Below, piece by piece: positions 16,592 through 26,629 of a stretch of 43,658 nucleotides of DNA. The DNA comes from Oscillospiraceae bacterium. Its GTDB lineage: Bacteria > Bacillota > Clostridia > Oscillospirales > Oscillospiraceae. The DNA lies in the NCBI GenBank assembly GCA_009781855.1, contig WQUY01000014.1:1-43658 (forward strand), read 5' to 3'. A program made the translations under genes and the position numbers. How positions within the stretch are numbered: position 1 is the first letter of the stretch; each line of letters starts with the position of its first letter. Under the pieces are notes generated by a model. The model saw only the letters and a list, made by a program, of their open reading frames with translations. It had not been told where the DNA came from and did not search any database.

Positions 16592-17371
16592 TTATGATAG
16601 TTTTGGTGCAAGGCAAGCATAGCGTCCCAGTTCTTTAACCTCAAGCATCCGAAGCGGGGTCTGATAGATTTCTGCAAGAATATCTTCTTTCAAGCTGCTC
16701 TCAGGCGACCCGACAATCATATCACCATCCGGATGCATCAGCGCACAAGTTCCACCCAGCTGTATGGCATGGTCAGGATTGTGTGTCGTCATAATGATAG
16801 TAAACCCTGAATCGGCCATTTGTTTTATGAGGCGCAATACTTTTTGCTGGTTTCCGACGTCCAAAAACGAGGTTGGCTCGTCAAAAAGAATTATTTTTGG
16901 TCTTTGAGCCATAGCTTTTGCAATCGTTACCTGTTGTTGCTCTCCACCTGAAAGCTGAGTAAAAATCCGATGAGCAAAGTGGCTTATGCCGATATCCTCC
17001 ATCACTTTTTCTGCATCCGCATAGTCTTTTTTGCTTGGATTGCCAAAAGGCGATATGCGCGGTGCACAGCCCATAACAACATACTCCCGCACAGTAAAGT
17101 CAAAAACCGACGATACCTTTTGTGTAACCAGCGTAACGATATTTGCCAGCTGGCGTGGGGCGTATTGCTCAATGGGTTGGCCATCCATATGGATTTCACC
17201 TGACATCGGCATCCTTATCCTACAAAGGCAGTCAAAGAGTGTTGATTTCCCGACGCCGTTTGGCCCCAGCACCGTCATTACATCTCCGGCATCTAAGTCA
17301 AAAGATATATTATTAAGCACCATCTTTTCAGGGGTGTAGCAAAAAGAAATGTTTTTTACTGATAACAGCAT
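16592..17371 (-). CDS. FecE/BtuD-type ABC importer ATPase
   Basis: A 259-residue ATPase of metal-chelate/vitamin B12 importers. In order: Walker A LGPNGVGKST near 35, Q-loop VTQKVSS near 82, ABC signature LSGGEQQQV near 140, Walker B KIILFDEPTS near 158, and the H-loop MTTHNPDH near 195. It pairs with the FecCD permease encoded directly upstream and powers uptake across the membrane. AGGAGG lies 7 nt before ATG 17371 and 17 bp separate it from the permease gene. The cargo (iron siderophore, haem, cobalamin or another metal chelate) cannot be told from the ATPase. Confidence 0.93.
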   Translation of the reverse strand: MLLSVKNISFCYTPEKMVLNNISFDLDAGDVMTVLGPNGVGKSTLFDCLCRIRMPMSGEIHMDGQPIEQYAPRQLANIVTLVTQKVSSVFDFTVREYVVMGCAPRISPFGNPSKKDYADAEKVMEDIGISHFAHRIFTQLSGGEQQQVTIAKAMAQRPKIILFDEPTSFLDVGNQQKVLRLIKQMADSGFTIIMTTHNPDHAIQLGGTCALMHPDGDMIVGSPESSLKEDILAEIYQTPLRMLEVKELGRYACLAPKLS

Positions 17372-17388
17372 AAGAAACCTCCTGCCTA

Positions 17389-18432
17389 CTATTGCAGTCT
17401 CGTCTTTTGCCGGTAGAGAAGAAAGATAAAAACCGGAGCGCCGACGACTCCCGTAAGCACACCTAGGGGAATTTCAGCGGTTGTCAAGGTTCTGGCCAAT
17501 GTGTCTACAATCAAAAGGAAAATGGCACCTAACAAGGCACAGACAGGAATAACCTTTTTATTGTCAACGCCAACCATAAGTCTACTGAGATGCGGAACCG
17601 CCAGCCCGACCCAGCCTACTTCGCCAGCGATACACACACTTAATACAGCCAGTGCGGTCGAACAAAGGATACCGACTCTTCTGTATCTTTTGAAGTTAAC
17701 GCCCAGAAGCGTCGATTGCACTTCTCCCAAAGACATAATATTAATCCACCACGCGAGACGAATGAGTACGATTAGGCTGATTGTCATGGGCAGAGACACC
17801 GTCATTACTTCATTGGGCGAAACTGATGAAAGACTTCCCATTTGCCAAAAGACAATAGAGGCAAGGGCTGTTTGGGCGTCAGCCAAATATCTTATCACAG
17901 ACATGATTGAACGGAATAGCCCGGTTACAACAATGCCGGATAACACCAATACTATGTTGCTCTGGTTGCGCAGCATCTTGGGTATAGAGGTTGTTATGAG
18001 TGTCGCCAAAATTCCACCAAAAAAAGCGAAAATCTGTACCATTGAAAATGGCAGCTCCATAATTATTGCAAGCGCCGCGCCAATACTTGCACCGCTTGTA
18101 ACGCCAAGAAAATCTGGAGATACCATTGGATTGCGGAATAGCCCCTGGTAGGTTGCCCCCGAGGTCGCGAGCGCCGCTCCAATGAGCATCGCTGCAAATA
18201 TTCTCGGCAATCGTATTTGAAAAATAACGGTTTCTGCCAAAGCTTCCCATGTCGGCGTCAGGGGGAAAACTCTGGAAAGCAAAATCCGTACAACTTCGCC
18301 TACGCCTAGGTCAAATCTGCCAGAGACAATTGAGAATAAGAAAAGCGATACCAGAACGCAGATCAATATAGTAACCAGCGCCACATAAGACATTTTTTTC
18401 TTCATTTCAATTGGAGTCGTCATCTCTGACAT
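17389..18432 (-). CDS. FecCD-family ABC importer permease
   Basis: A 347-residue permease with about nine or ten hydrophobic segments, as in BtuC/FecCD. A short cytoplasmic N-terminus (MTTPIEMKKKM) leads into the first helix. Conserved motifs include RLPRIFAAMLIGAALATSG near 90, FRNPMVSPDFLGVTSGAS near 115 and GEVGWVGLAVPHLSRL near 270. It forms the membrane channel for the ATPase encoded next. AAGGAG lies 10 nt before ATG 18432. A strong hairpin (18496-18535) in the 135-bp gap to the binding-protein gene could lower expression relative to it. Confidence 0.93.
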   Translation of the reverse strand: MSEMTTPIEMKKKMSYVALVTILICVLVSLFLFSIVSGRFDLGVGEVVRILLSRVFPLTPTWEALAETVIFQIRLPRIFAAMLIGAALATSGATYQGLFRNPMVSPDFLGVTSGASIGAALAIIMELPFSMVQIFAFFGGILATLITTSIPKMLRNQSNIVLVLSGIVVTGLFRSIMSVIRYLADAQTALASIVFWQMGSLSSVSPNEVMTVSLPMTISLIVLIRLAWWINIMSLGEVQSTLLGVNFKRYRRVGILCSTALAVLSVCIAGEVGWVGLAVPHLSRLMVGVDNKKVIPVCALLGAIFLLIVDTLARTLTTAEIPLGVLTGVVGAPVFIFLLYRQKTRLQ

Positions 18433-18495
18433 ATTAATTATACTCCTTACACGCTTTTACGCATTTTTTCCAAATTATAGTTGACTCCTTTGAGC

Positions 18496-18535
18496 CCAAT
18501 CGCCCCGCCGCAAAGGCAAGCGGCGGAGCGATTGG
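18496..18535 (-). terminator. Intercistronic hairpin (attenuator or stabiliser)
   Basis: A 16-bp stem with one mismatch, CCAATCGCCCCGCCGC / GCGGCGGAGCGATTGG, closes an 8-nt loop between the binding-protein stop (18568) and the permease start (18432). No T-run follows on the minus strand. It more likely protects or partly attenuates the transcript than ends it, giving more lipoprotein than permease. Confidence 0.65.
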
Positions 18536-18567
18536 TTTTAGCCGACAGTACGGTCTACCTGGTTTTC

Positions 18568-19722
18568 TTAATAGCCAAAATATGCTCTACCCAACCGTAT
18601 GCCGTGAAGCAAATAATAGAACTCTTCAACAGCATAATCTAGCTCTTCGGCTGTTATCAAATCAGGGTGAATCATATGGGTAACCCAAATTGCTCCAAGC
18701 ACCGTTACGACCGATGGGGTATCCCACCACTCTGCATCCGACGGGATTTTAAATACATTCCCATCTCTTACAGCCGTTACCTCCGCCAATCTTGGCTCAT
18801 CAAAGAAATCTTCCGGTTGAAGTGGCCCCCACGCGGAAATAAAGATATATTCAGGGTTCCACAATAAAACTTGCTCAATGCCAACGTCCACATATGAAGT
18901 TCCTTCTACATCCGAGGCTAAGTTTATGGCACCGGCAATCTCCAAAAGGTCGGCTTGTATCATATTTGCAGCCGCAACCTCTGTAACGCCCCTACCAAAA
19001 AGCAAGGCAGTCGGATTATGTGTAACCTGAGCAGCCCTCTCCCTTGTCCATGCTAAACGCTGCTCAAACAGCTGGATAATATTCTCAACATGTTCTGTGT
19101 TCTGAATCGCAGCGCCAATGATACGCATTGAGGTGATTATTGTTTCAAAATTTTCCGGATCAACCGCAACGCCAGCAATCCCCAGCATATCCAAATCTGG
19201 CAACATGTCTCTGTTTCTTGCTGACAAAATGAACAAATCCGGACTGATATTGGCTAGTTCCTCCAAGTTGAGATTGGCCTGCTGTCCGATTTGTGGGGCT
19301 TCGATAACATTCGGAGCCACCACTTCATAGATTGTTCTGCCGCTCGCTTTGGGGCCGGTTCCCACAACTAAATCTCCGCCACCCAAAGCAACTACCAAAG
19401 CAAGCATCGGTCCGTGGCTTACCGCAACGCTGCTTACTGTTTCGGGAATAAGCACATCACGACCCAGCTGATCCGTCACTATGATTTCGACCGGTTCCTC
19501 AGGTTGCGTGTCTGTCGAATCAGGGGGCGGTTCTGTGGGTTGTGTAGTTTCCGGAGCACTGGGCGGCTCTGTAGGCTGTGTGGCTGCTGGAGCACTGGGC
19601 GGCTCTGTAGGCTGTGTGGCTGCTGGAGCAGGTGTCGGTTCTGTAGGCTGCTCGGTCGCACACGCGGCGATGAGGGTGAACAGAATCGATAATACTAACA
19701 AGATTGCTAATTTCTTTTTCAA
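18568..19722 (-). CDS. Substrate-binding lipoprotein of metal-chelate ABC importer
   Basis: A 384-residue extracellular lipoprotein. The signal peptide MKKKLAILLVLSILFTLIAAC ends in a lipobox (LIAAC), so Cys21 is lipidated after cleavage by signal peptidase II. A 55-residue Thr/Pro/Glu linker built of 12-residue repeats (QPTEPPSAPAAT) follows. Then comes a class III (Fec/BtuF-type) fold opening with ITDQLGRDVLIPETVSSVAV-like strands, and NLEELANISPDLFI near 165. It captures a metal chelate outside the cell for the permease and ATPase encoded downstream. The start is TTG 19722 with AAAGGAAG upstream. It leads the operon behind its own promoter. Confidence 0.92.
   Translation of the reverse strand: MKKKLAILLVLSILFTLIAACATEQPTEPTPAPAATQPTEPPSAPAATQPTEPPSAPETTQPTEPPPDSTDTQPEEPVEIIVTDQLGRDVLIPETVSSVAVSHGPMLALVVALGGGDLVVGTGPKASGRTIYEVVAPNVIEAPQIGQQANLNLEELANISPDLFILSARNRDMLPDLDMLGIAGVAVDPENFETIITSMRIIGAAIQNTEHVENIIQLFEQRLAWTRERAAQVTHNPTALLFGRGVTEVAAANMIQADLLEIAGAINLASDVEGTSYVDVGIEQVLLWNPEYIFISAWGPLQPEDFFDEPRLAEVTAVRDGNVFKIPSDAEWWDTPSVVTVLGAIWVTHMIHPDLITAEELDYAVEEFYYLLHGIRLGRAYFGY
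19526..19655. repeat. 36-bp tandem repeat in the lipoprotein linker
   Basis: Units start at 19526, 19562, 19598 and 19634 (about 3.5 copies). The middle two are identical over most of their length, while the outer ones have drifted. Each unit encodes 12 residues of the Thr/Pro/Glu linker, so copy-number change would alter linker length without frameshift. Confidence 0.85.
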
Positions 19723-19782
19723 AATACTCTTCCTTTCAATAGCAATGCCGCCTGGAAACGCGGCGATTAATAGAACCGCTAT

Positions 19783-19811
19783 ATTTTAGCATAGCGCATT
19801 TGACGGCACAA
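19783..19811 (-). promoter_or_regulatory. Promoter of the importer operon
   Basis: On the minus strand TTGTGC (19806-19811) and TAAAAT (19783-19788) are 17 nt apart, about 60 nt before the lipoprotein start. The weak -35 suits a promoter that needs an activator. Confidence 0.5.
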
Positions 19812-19843
19812 TACGCCCAACCATGAAAGTAATTCACATGCTT

Positions 19844-19860
19844 TATTCCCGACAGGAATA
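19844..19860. promoter_or_regulatory. T-N11-A dyad, possible LysR binding site
   Basis: TATTCCCGACAGGAATA is a 6-bp perfect dyad with a 5-nt centre and contains the LysR-family T-N11-A pattern. Its centre lies about 76 nt upstream of the predicted start of the importer transcript, near the usual LysR recognition position. Confidence 0.5.
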
Positions 19861-19940
19861 TGCCGCCTTCGGTTTGTTTGATTGAAATGTGAAGAGCAAA
19901 AATTCCGGCCTTATTTCTGACGAACGTGTTTTATGAAAAT

Positions 19941-19969
19941 GAACGTAGTAGGCAATGCCTACCACGTTC
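19941..19969 (-). terminator. Terminator of the aldo/keto reductase gene
   Basis: GAACGTAGTAGGCA and TGCCTACCACGTTC pair over 14 positions with one mismatch around a single A. It lies 38 bp past the stop at 20007 and is followed on the minus strand by ATTTTCATAAAAC. Confidence 0.65.
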
Positions 19970-20006
19970 AGCGTACGATACATTATTATCCGAACAAAAA
20001 GAATGG

Positions 20007-21152
20007 CTAATCCGACCCTTGAGCAAAAGTATCAACCTCTTGCATATACTTGGGCACATCAAGGCTCTGTGGGCAGCTTTTGACACAAAGTCCGCAACCG
20101 GTACATGCAGATGCCTTTTCCTTCTCGTCAAGTGTCGCATAGCCATTATCAAATGGAATCCGATACCCTACCATACGGGCATGGTTGTATATTGAAAATA
20201 CTCTGGGAATATTTACACCAACCGGACAAGGCATACAATACCCGCATTCTGTACAGGAAATCGCTCCCGCTTTTTTATATATAGAAGCTGCCTTGTATAA
20301 AAGCTCCTTATCTTGTTCATCGAGAGGTTCGAAATAAGCAAATGTCGATAAGTTGTCAATCAGCTGACCCATGTCGTTCATCCCACTGAGAATAGTCACA
20401 ACGCCCGGAAGAGATGCAACATATCGAAACCCCCAGCTTGCAATGCTTGCCTTAGGGTCTGCCTCTTTGAGCAATTTGCCTGCTTGCGGGCTTAACTTGG
20501 CCAAAGCCCCGCCGCGCAAAGGCTCCATAATTGTAATGGGTATGTTGCGTGAATTTAAAATCTCGTATTGGCTCTTAGCATCCGTGGCTGTCCAATCAAT
20601 ATAGTTGATTTGCAGTTGTCCAAAATCAACTTCATATTTTGAGACAAACTTTTCAAGCAGCTCAATTGTTCCATGGAAAGAAAAACCCAGTGCCCGGACT
20701 TTCCCTTCCGCTTTCTTTTTCATGAGCATGTCATAAAAGCCGACTTTTTCAAACTTTTCAAAGCTGTCAGTATTTCCTCCGGCGCGCATCAGTTCCTGAG
20801 CAAAATTGTGTATCAAATAAAAATCAAAATAATCCGTTTTGCATCGCCTGAGCTGCTCATTGAAAATACGCTCAAAATCATCGGCGCTTTTAATTTTCCA
20901 GGGTGGGCATTTTGTTGCCAAGCTATAGCTGTCGCGAGGGTATTTAGAAAGCGCTGCTCCGGCAAATTCTTCACTTCCGGCATATGTAAAGGCTGTATCA
21001 TAGTAGCTCACGCCATTTGCCATCGCAAAATCAACAAGCTTTTGTGATGCCGCATAGTCGATTTTGGAATCTTTCCCATCAACCCTTGGTAGTCGCATCA
21101 AACCGAATCCCAAAAGTGAAACATCCTTGCCATTAATACCATTGCTAATCAT
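20007..21152 (-). CDS. Aldo/keto reductase with C-terminal 4Fe-4S domain
   Basis: A 381-residue redox protein. Residues 1-280 form the aldo/keto reductase barrel: LLGFGLMRLPRVDG, the catalytic Asp/Tyr region YYDTAFTYAGSE near 50, a Lys in LATKCPPW, and FDFYLIHNF near 115. The C-terminal 90 residues carry CTECGYCMPCPVGVNIP and CTGCGLCVKSCP, two ferredoxin-like cysteine clusters for [4Fe-4S] centres. Such fusions are common in anaerobes; the substrate is unknown. ATG 21152 has GGAGG 9 nt upstream; the TTG two codons earlier is too close to it. It is flanked by rnhA and the importer operon and has its own terminator. Confidence 0.92.
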   Translation of the reverse strand: MISNGINGKDVSLLGFGLMRLPRVDGKDSKIDYAASQKLVDFAMANGVSYYDTAFTYAGSEEFAGAALSKYPRDSYSLATKCPPWKIKSADDFERIFNEQLRRCKTDYFDFYLIHNFAQELMRAGGNTDSFEKFEKVGFYDMLMKKKAEGKVRALGFSFHGTIELLEKFVSKYEVDFGQLQINYIDWTATDAKSQYEILNSRNIPITIMEPLRGGALAKLSPQAGKLLKEADPKASIASWGFRYVASLPGVVTILSGMNDMGQLIDNLSTFAYFEPLDEQDKELLYKAASIYKKAGAISCTECGYCMPCPVGVNIPRVFSIYNHARMVGYRIPFDNGYATLDEKEKASACTGCGLCVKSCPQSLDVPKYMQEVDTFAQGSD

Positions 21153-21177
21153 AAACAAAAGCCTCCGCTCTCTTAGT

Positions 21178-21197
21178 AGGCGGCCATTTGGCCGCCT
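21178..21197 (-). terminator. Hairpin after rnhA
   Basis: A perfect 9-bp GC-rich stem, AGGCGGCCA / TGGCCGCCT, lies 13 bp past the rnhA stop and before the reductase start. A U-tract is lacking, so it may be only a partial terminator. Confidence 0.5.
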
Positions 21198-21209
21198 GCT
21201 TTCATATGC

Positions 21210-21647
21210 TTACTCCCGACGCGATTGTGCCTCAGCCACAGCCAATTCATCACAGCGGTTGTTGTATTCGTTGTCGGCATGTCCCTTAACCCAATTAAAA
21301 CTGACTTTGTGTTTTTCAAGCAAAGGTACCAGGCGTATCCAAAGGTCAGGGTTTTTAACCTCACCGCCTTTTCGCTTCCAACCCATTCTCTGCCAAGAAT
21401 TCAACCAGCCCAAATTGATTGCGTTTGAGACATATTGCGAGTCTGTAAAAACTTCGACATCACAAGGTGTTTTAAGGGCTTCAAGCGCAGAGATGACCGA
21501 TATCAGTTCCATACGGTTGTTTGTTGTGCTCAGTTCCCCACCGCTGATTTCTTTCTTGGCTTCTCCATACATCAGTATTGCGCCCCATCCTCCGGGGCCA
21601 GGATTACCGCTGCACGCACCATCAGTGTAAATTGTTACTTGTTTCAT
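21210..21647 (-). CDS. rnhA: Ribonuclease HI
   Basis: A 145-residue RNase HI that cuts RNA in RNA-DNA hybrids (primers, R-loops). The catalytic acids are visible: [17 protein letters not shown] near 8 (Asp), NNRMEL near 45 (Glu), VFTDSQYV near 67 (Asp) and NRCDELA near 130 (Asp). [11 protein letters not shown] carries the conserved His. ATG 21647 has AAAGG about 9 nt upstream; the longer frame adds ten unlike residues. It lies downstream of gyrA. Confidence 0.96.
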   Translation of the reverse strand: MKQVTIYTDGACSGNPGPGGWGAILMYGEAKKEISGGELSTTNNRMELISVISALEALKTPCDVEVFTDSQYVSNAINLGWLNSWQRMGWKRKGGEVKNPDLWIRLVPLLEKHKVSFNWVKGHADNEYNNRCDELAVAEAQSRRE

Positions 21648-21730
21648 TACATCATTGCCTTTGTTTTTATAGGCCAACAGACATCGTCAACCCTTCCTCA
21701 TGCAGACCCACGCCGCAATCTCCCGTCAGC

Positions 21731-24298
21731 TTACGCGTTCGGCTCGGCTTCCGTTGCAACCGCAGAGGTCTCACCTGCTTCTGCCTCTACTTCCGCTCCT
21801 TCTGCGTCTTCTTCGTATTCCTCACCCTCTTCTTCTTTCTCGGTACGGGCAATAGAAATAACCTTTGACTCTTCTTGAGTGCGCATTAATCGGACACCTT
21901 GTGTTGCACGACTTATAAGACTGATGTCAGCCGCAGCCATTCTGATAATGGTTCCGTCATCAGAAATAATCAGGACATCGTCTTGCTCATCGACCACCTT
22001 CACATCCACAACCTTACCGGTTTTTTCGGTTATGAGATAGTTTTTCTTGCCATATCCGCCCCTGTTTTGCACACCGCCTTCTTCACCGCGCAGATATTCG
22101 CTTATTTCGGTTCTTTTGCCATATCCATTCTCGGTGACAGTCAGCAGCGCACCACCTTCTCTGGCACGAGCCGCACCTACACAATAGTCGTCCTTTCTCA
22201 AACGAATACCGCGCACACCCGCAGCAACCCTGCCCATAGGACGAACGTCAGTCTCGTTAAAGAATATCGCCATTCCGTTGTGTGTTGCAATCAAGATTTT
22301 TTGTTTGCCATCTGTATCACGTACAGATATGAGCTCATCCTCATCACCCAAAGTCAAAGCACGAATGCCGACATTCTTGATATTCTTGAGTTCGGTTGTC
22401 CGCATCCGCTTGACTGTACCGCTACGGGTAACCATAACAAGGTATGCTTCCTCATCAAATTCGCGTATACGAATCATCGCAGAGACTTTTTCTCCCGGTG
22501 GCATTGGCAGGATGTTTACAATATTCGTCCCGCGTGCTTGTCTACCGGCCTCCGGAATAAGGTATCCTTTTTTTCGGTATACCCTGCCATGATTTGTGAA
22601 AAATAGGATATAATCATGTGTTGATGCTGTAAACAGCGTCTCGACATAATCTTCTTCACGCGTCGTCATTGCCATGATGCCTCTGCCGCCGCGCTTCTGT
22701 GATCTGTATGTGCTGGCAGGCTGACGCTTGATATATCCGGCATGAGTCAAAGTATATACACACTCTTCCTCATCAATAAGATCCTCTATATCAATTTCAT
22801 CTTCAACAATTGCAATCTCTGTGCGGCGCACATCCCCATACTTATCACGTATTTCGGTCAGTTCCTCTTTGAGTACGGAATCAAGCAACGCCTTGTCCGC
22901 CAGAAGCTTCAGATAATATTCTATCTTCTCCTGAAGCTCTGCGTATTCCTTTTCAATTTTTTCGATTTCGAGCCCTTGAAGGCTTCGAAGGCGCATCTCC
23001 AAAATCGCTTGAGCCTGAATCTCTGACAGCTCAAACCGCTCCATCAGCCGTTCTTTTGCATTATTGTAGCTCGAACGAATAATACGGATGACTTCGTCAA
23101 TATGAGAACATGCAATCCTAAGCCCTTCAAGAATATGTGCACGTTCACGGGCTTTTTTCAAATCAAACTCTGTACGCCTTCTCAGGATTTCACGTTGGAA
23201 AGTGATATACTCATCAAGCATTTGCCTGAGCGACAAAATACGCGGCTGCGACTGATCATCGACAAGCGCAAGCATTACGATTGCAAATGTCGTTTGAAGC
23301 TGTGTCTGGGTATAAAGTCGGTTGAGCACCACCTGAGCATTTGCATCTCGCTTTAGCTCAATAACAATGCGCATACCATCCCTGTCAGATTCATCGCGCA
23401 TAGCCGAAATGCCCTCAATGCGTTTGCTTTTGACAGTCTCAGCAATTGACTCAAGCAGACGCGATTTATTAACCTGATACGGCAATTCGTGAACAATAAT
23501 CCGAGTGCGACCCTGGCCGAATTCTTCCAATTCAGTTCTGGCTCTGACACGAATCCTACCTCTACCCGTCGCATACGCTGCCCTTATGCCGGCTCTTCCC
23601 ATGATGATTCCTCTTGTAGGGAAATCCGGCCCTTCAATATGCTCCATGATATCATCAAGGTCAGCATCTGGATTATTCATTACACAAATCGTTGCATTGA
23701 TTACTTCTGTTAAATTATGAGGCGGGATATTCGTTGTCATTCCAACTGCTATACCGCTTGAACCATTGCACAAAAGGTTGGGAAAACGGCTCGGAAGCAC
23801 TTGAGGTTGCTTTCGAGAGTCGTCATAATTGGGCTTCCAATCAACTGTCTCTTTATCAATATCCCTGAGCATTTCATCAGAAATCTTCGATAATCGAGCT
23901 TCCGTATACCTCATAGCCGCCGGTGGATCACCGTCCACGGATCCAAAGTTTCCATGTCCTTGTACCAGCATATAGCGCATAGAAAAATCCTGCGCCATTC
24001 TAACCAGGGCATCGTAGATGGACTGGTCTCCATGCGGATGATATCGACCCATGATGTCGCCGACCGCAGTAGCTGCCTTTCTGAAAGGCTTGTCAACAGT
24101 CAGATTGCTCTCATACATAGTGTACAATATGCGCCTATGAATGGGTTTTAATCCGTCCCGCACATCCGGAAGCGCCCTGTCAATAATAACAGACATAGCA
24201 TAAGTCAGAAATGAATGCTCCATTTCCTCTTCCAACGGCGATGTTACGATTTTTTGTTCAGGAAATAAAATATCTCCCGTTTTTTCCTTCTTTGGCAA
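21731..24298 (-). CDS. gyrA: DNA gyrase subunit A
   Basis: An 855-residue GyrA that cuts and rejoins DNA, and with GyrB introduces negative supercoils. [21 protein letters not shown] lies near 28, the active-site Tyr in [10 protein letters not shown] at about 131, and the GyrA-box variant QKRGGRG near 555 in the C-terminal wrapping domain. The tail is rich in Glu/Ala ([19 protein letters not shown]). The quinolone region reads [15 protein letters not shown], with Gln92 where E. coli has Ser83 and Asp96 where it has Asp87. The start is TTG 24298 with AAAGG about 12 nt upstream; the next Met (26) would cut into the conserved region. It is last in the dnaN-gyrA gene run. Confidence 0.97.
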   Translation of the reverse strand: MPKKEKTGDILFPEQKIVTSPLEEEMEHSFLTYAMSVIIDRALPDVRDGLKPIHRRILYTMYESNLTVDKPFRKAATAVGDIMGRYHPHGDQSIYDALVRMAQDFSMRYMLVQGHGNFGSVDGDPPAAMRYTEARLSKISDEMLRDIDKETVDWKPNYDDSRKQPQVLPSRFPNLLCNGSSGIAVGMTTNIPPHNLTEVINATICVMNNPDADLDDIMEHIEGPDFPTRGIIMGRAGIRAAYATGRGRIRVRARTELEEFGQGRTRIIVHELPYQVNKSRLLESIAETVKSKRIEGISAMRDESDRDGMRIVIELKRDANAQVVLNRLYTQTQLQTTFAIVMLALVDDQSQPRILSLRQMLDEYITFQREILRRRTEFDLKKARERAHILEGLRIACSHIDEVIRIIRSSYNNAKERLMERFELSEIQAQAILEMRLRSLQGLEIEKIEKEYAELQEKIEYYLKLLADKALLDSVLKEELTEIRDKYGDVRRTEIAIVEDEIDIEDLIDEEECVYTLTHAGYIKRQPASTYRSQKRGGRGIMAMTTREEDYVETLFTASTHDYILFFTNHGRVYRKKGYLIPEAGRQARGTNIVNILPMPPGEKVSAMIRIREFDEEAYLVMVTRSGTVKRMRTTELKNIKNVGIRALTLGDEDELISVRDTDGKQKILIATHNGMAIFFNETDVRPMGRVAAGVRGIRLRKDDYCVGAARAREGGALLTVTENGYGKRTEISEYLRGEEGGVQNRGGYGKKNYLITEKTGKVVDVKVVDEQDDVLIISDDGTIIRMAAADISLISRATQGVRLMRTQEESKVISIARTEKEEEGEEYEEDAEGAEVEAEAGETSAVATEAEPNA

Positions 24299-24373
24299 TT
24301 AATATCAAACCTTTCACAACAACAAAAATGGCACCCATGTCTCAGTGGTAAAGCCTCATTTGTCATTTGTAAT

Positions 24374-26317
<1,944 letters not shown>

Positions 26318-26629
26318 TTATGATTTTCTCCTCGACTCTTTCACTAATCCATCGTCCTCAAACAAGTTCAAATCCGGTGCAATGCCTCCGGAACGTTTCA
26401 TCAACGTCTGTGATGACAGCTGAGATAAGTAAATATTATCTTTATAGTCCTCTCTGCACACTACAAAAGACCTCGGCAACTCTTCTGTCACATTGATTAC
26501 ACGACCAGACTTTTCAGAATCGCTGAGAAATTTGCGCGTGATATGCGAACTTGTTGAATTATCCAAATCGAATATACCAATGACTGTCGATTCAGGCACA
26601 ACAATGTTTTGACCAAGGTGTAAATACAT
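26318..26629 (-). CDS. remB: RemB/YaaB-like DUF370 protein
   Basis: A 103-residue protein whose first 80 residues fit the DUF370 (extracellular matrix regulator) family: MYLHLGQNIVVPESTVIGIFD, then SSHITRKFLSDSEKSGRVIN and PRSFVV. In Bacillus the corresponding gene lies between recF and gyrB, exactly as here; RemA/RemB act on biofilm genes. The C-terminus adds about 20 charged residues (NLFEDDGLVKESRRKS). It starts at the recF stop (1-nt overlap) and abuts gyrB. Confidence 0.88.
   Translation of the reverse strand: MYLHLGQNIVVPESTVIGIFDLDNSTSSHITRKFLSDSEKSGRVINVTEELPRSFVVCREDYKDNIYLSQLSSQTLMKRSGGIAPDLNLFEDDGLVKESRRKS

Noticed and set aside
19414..19789. Plus-strand and alternative-frame reading frames across the lipoprotein gene
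   Set aside because: They are low-complexity shadows of the 36-bp repeat and the linker, with no ribosome site.
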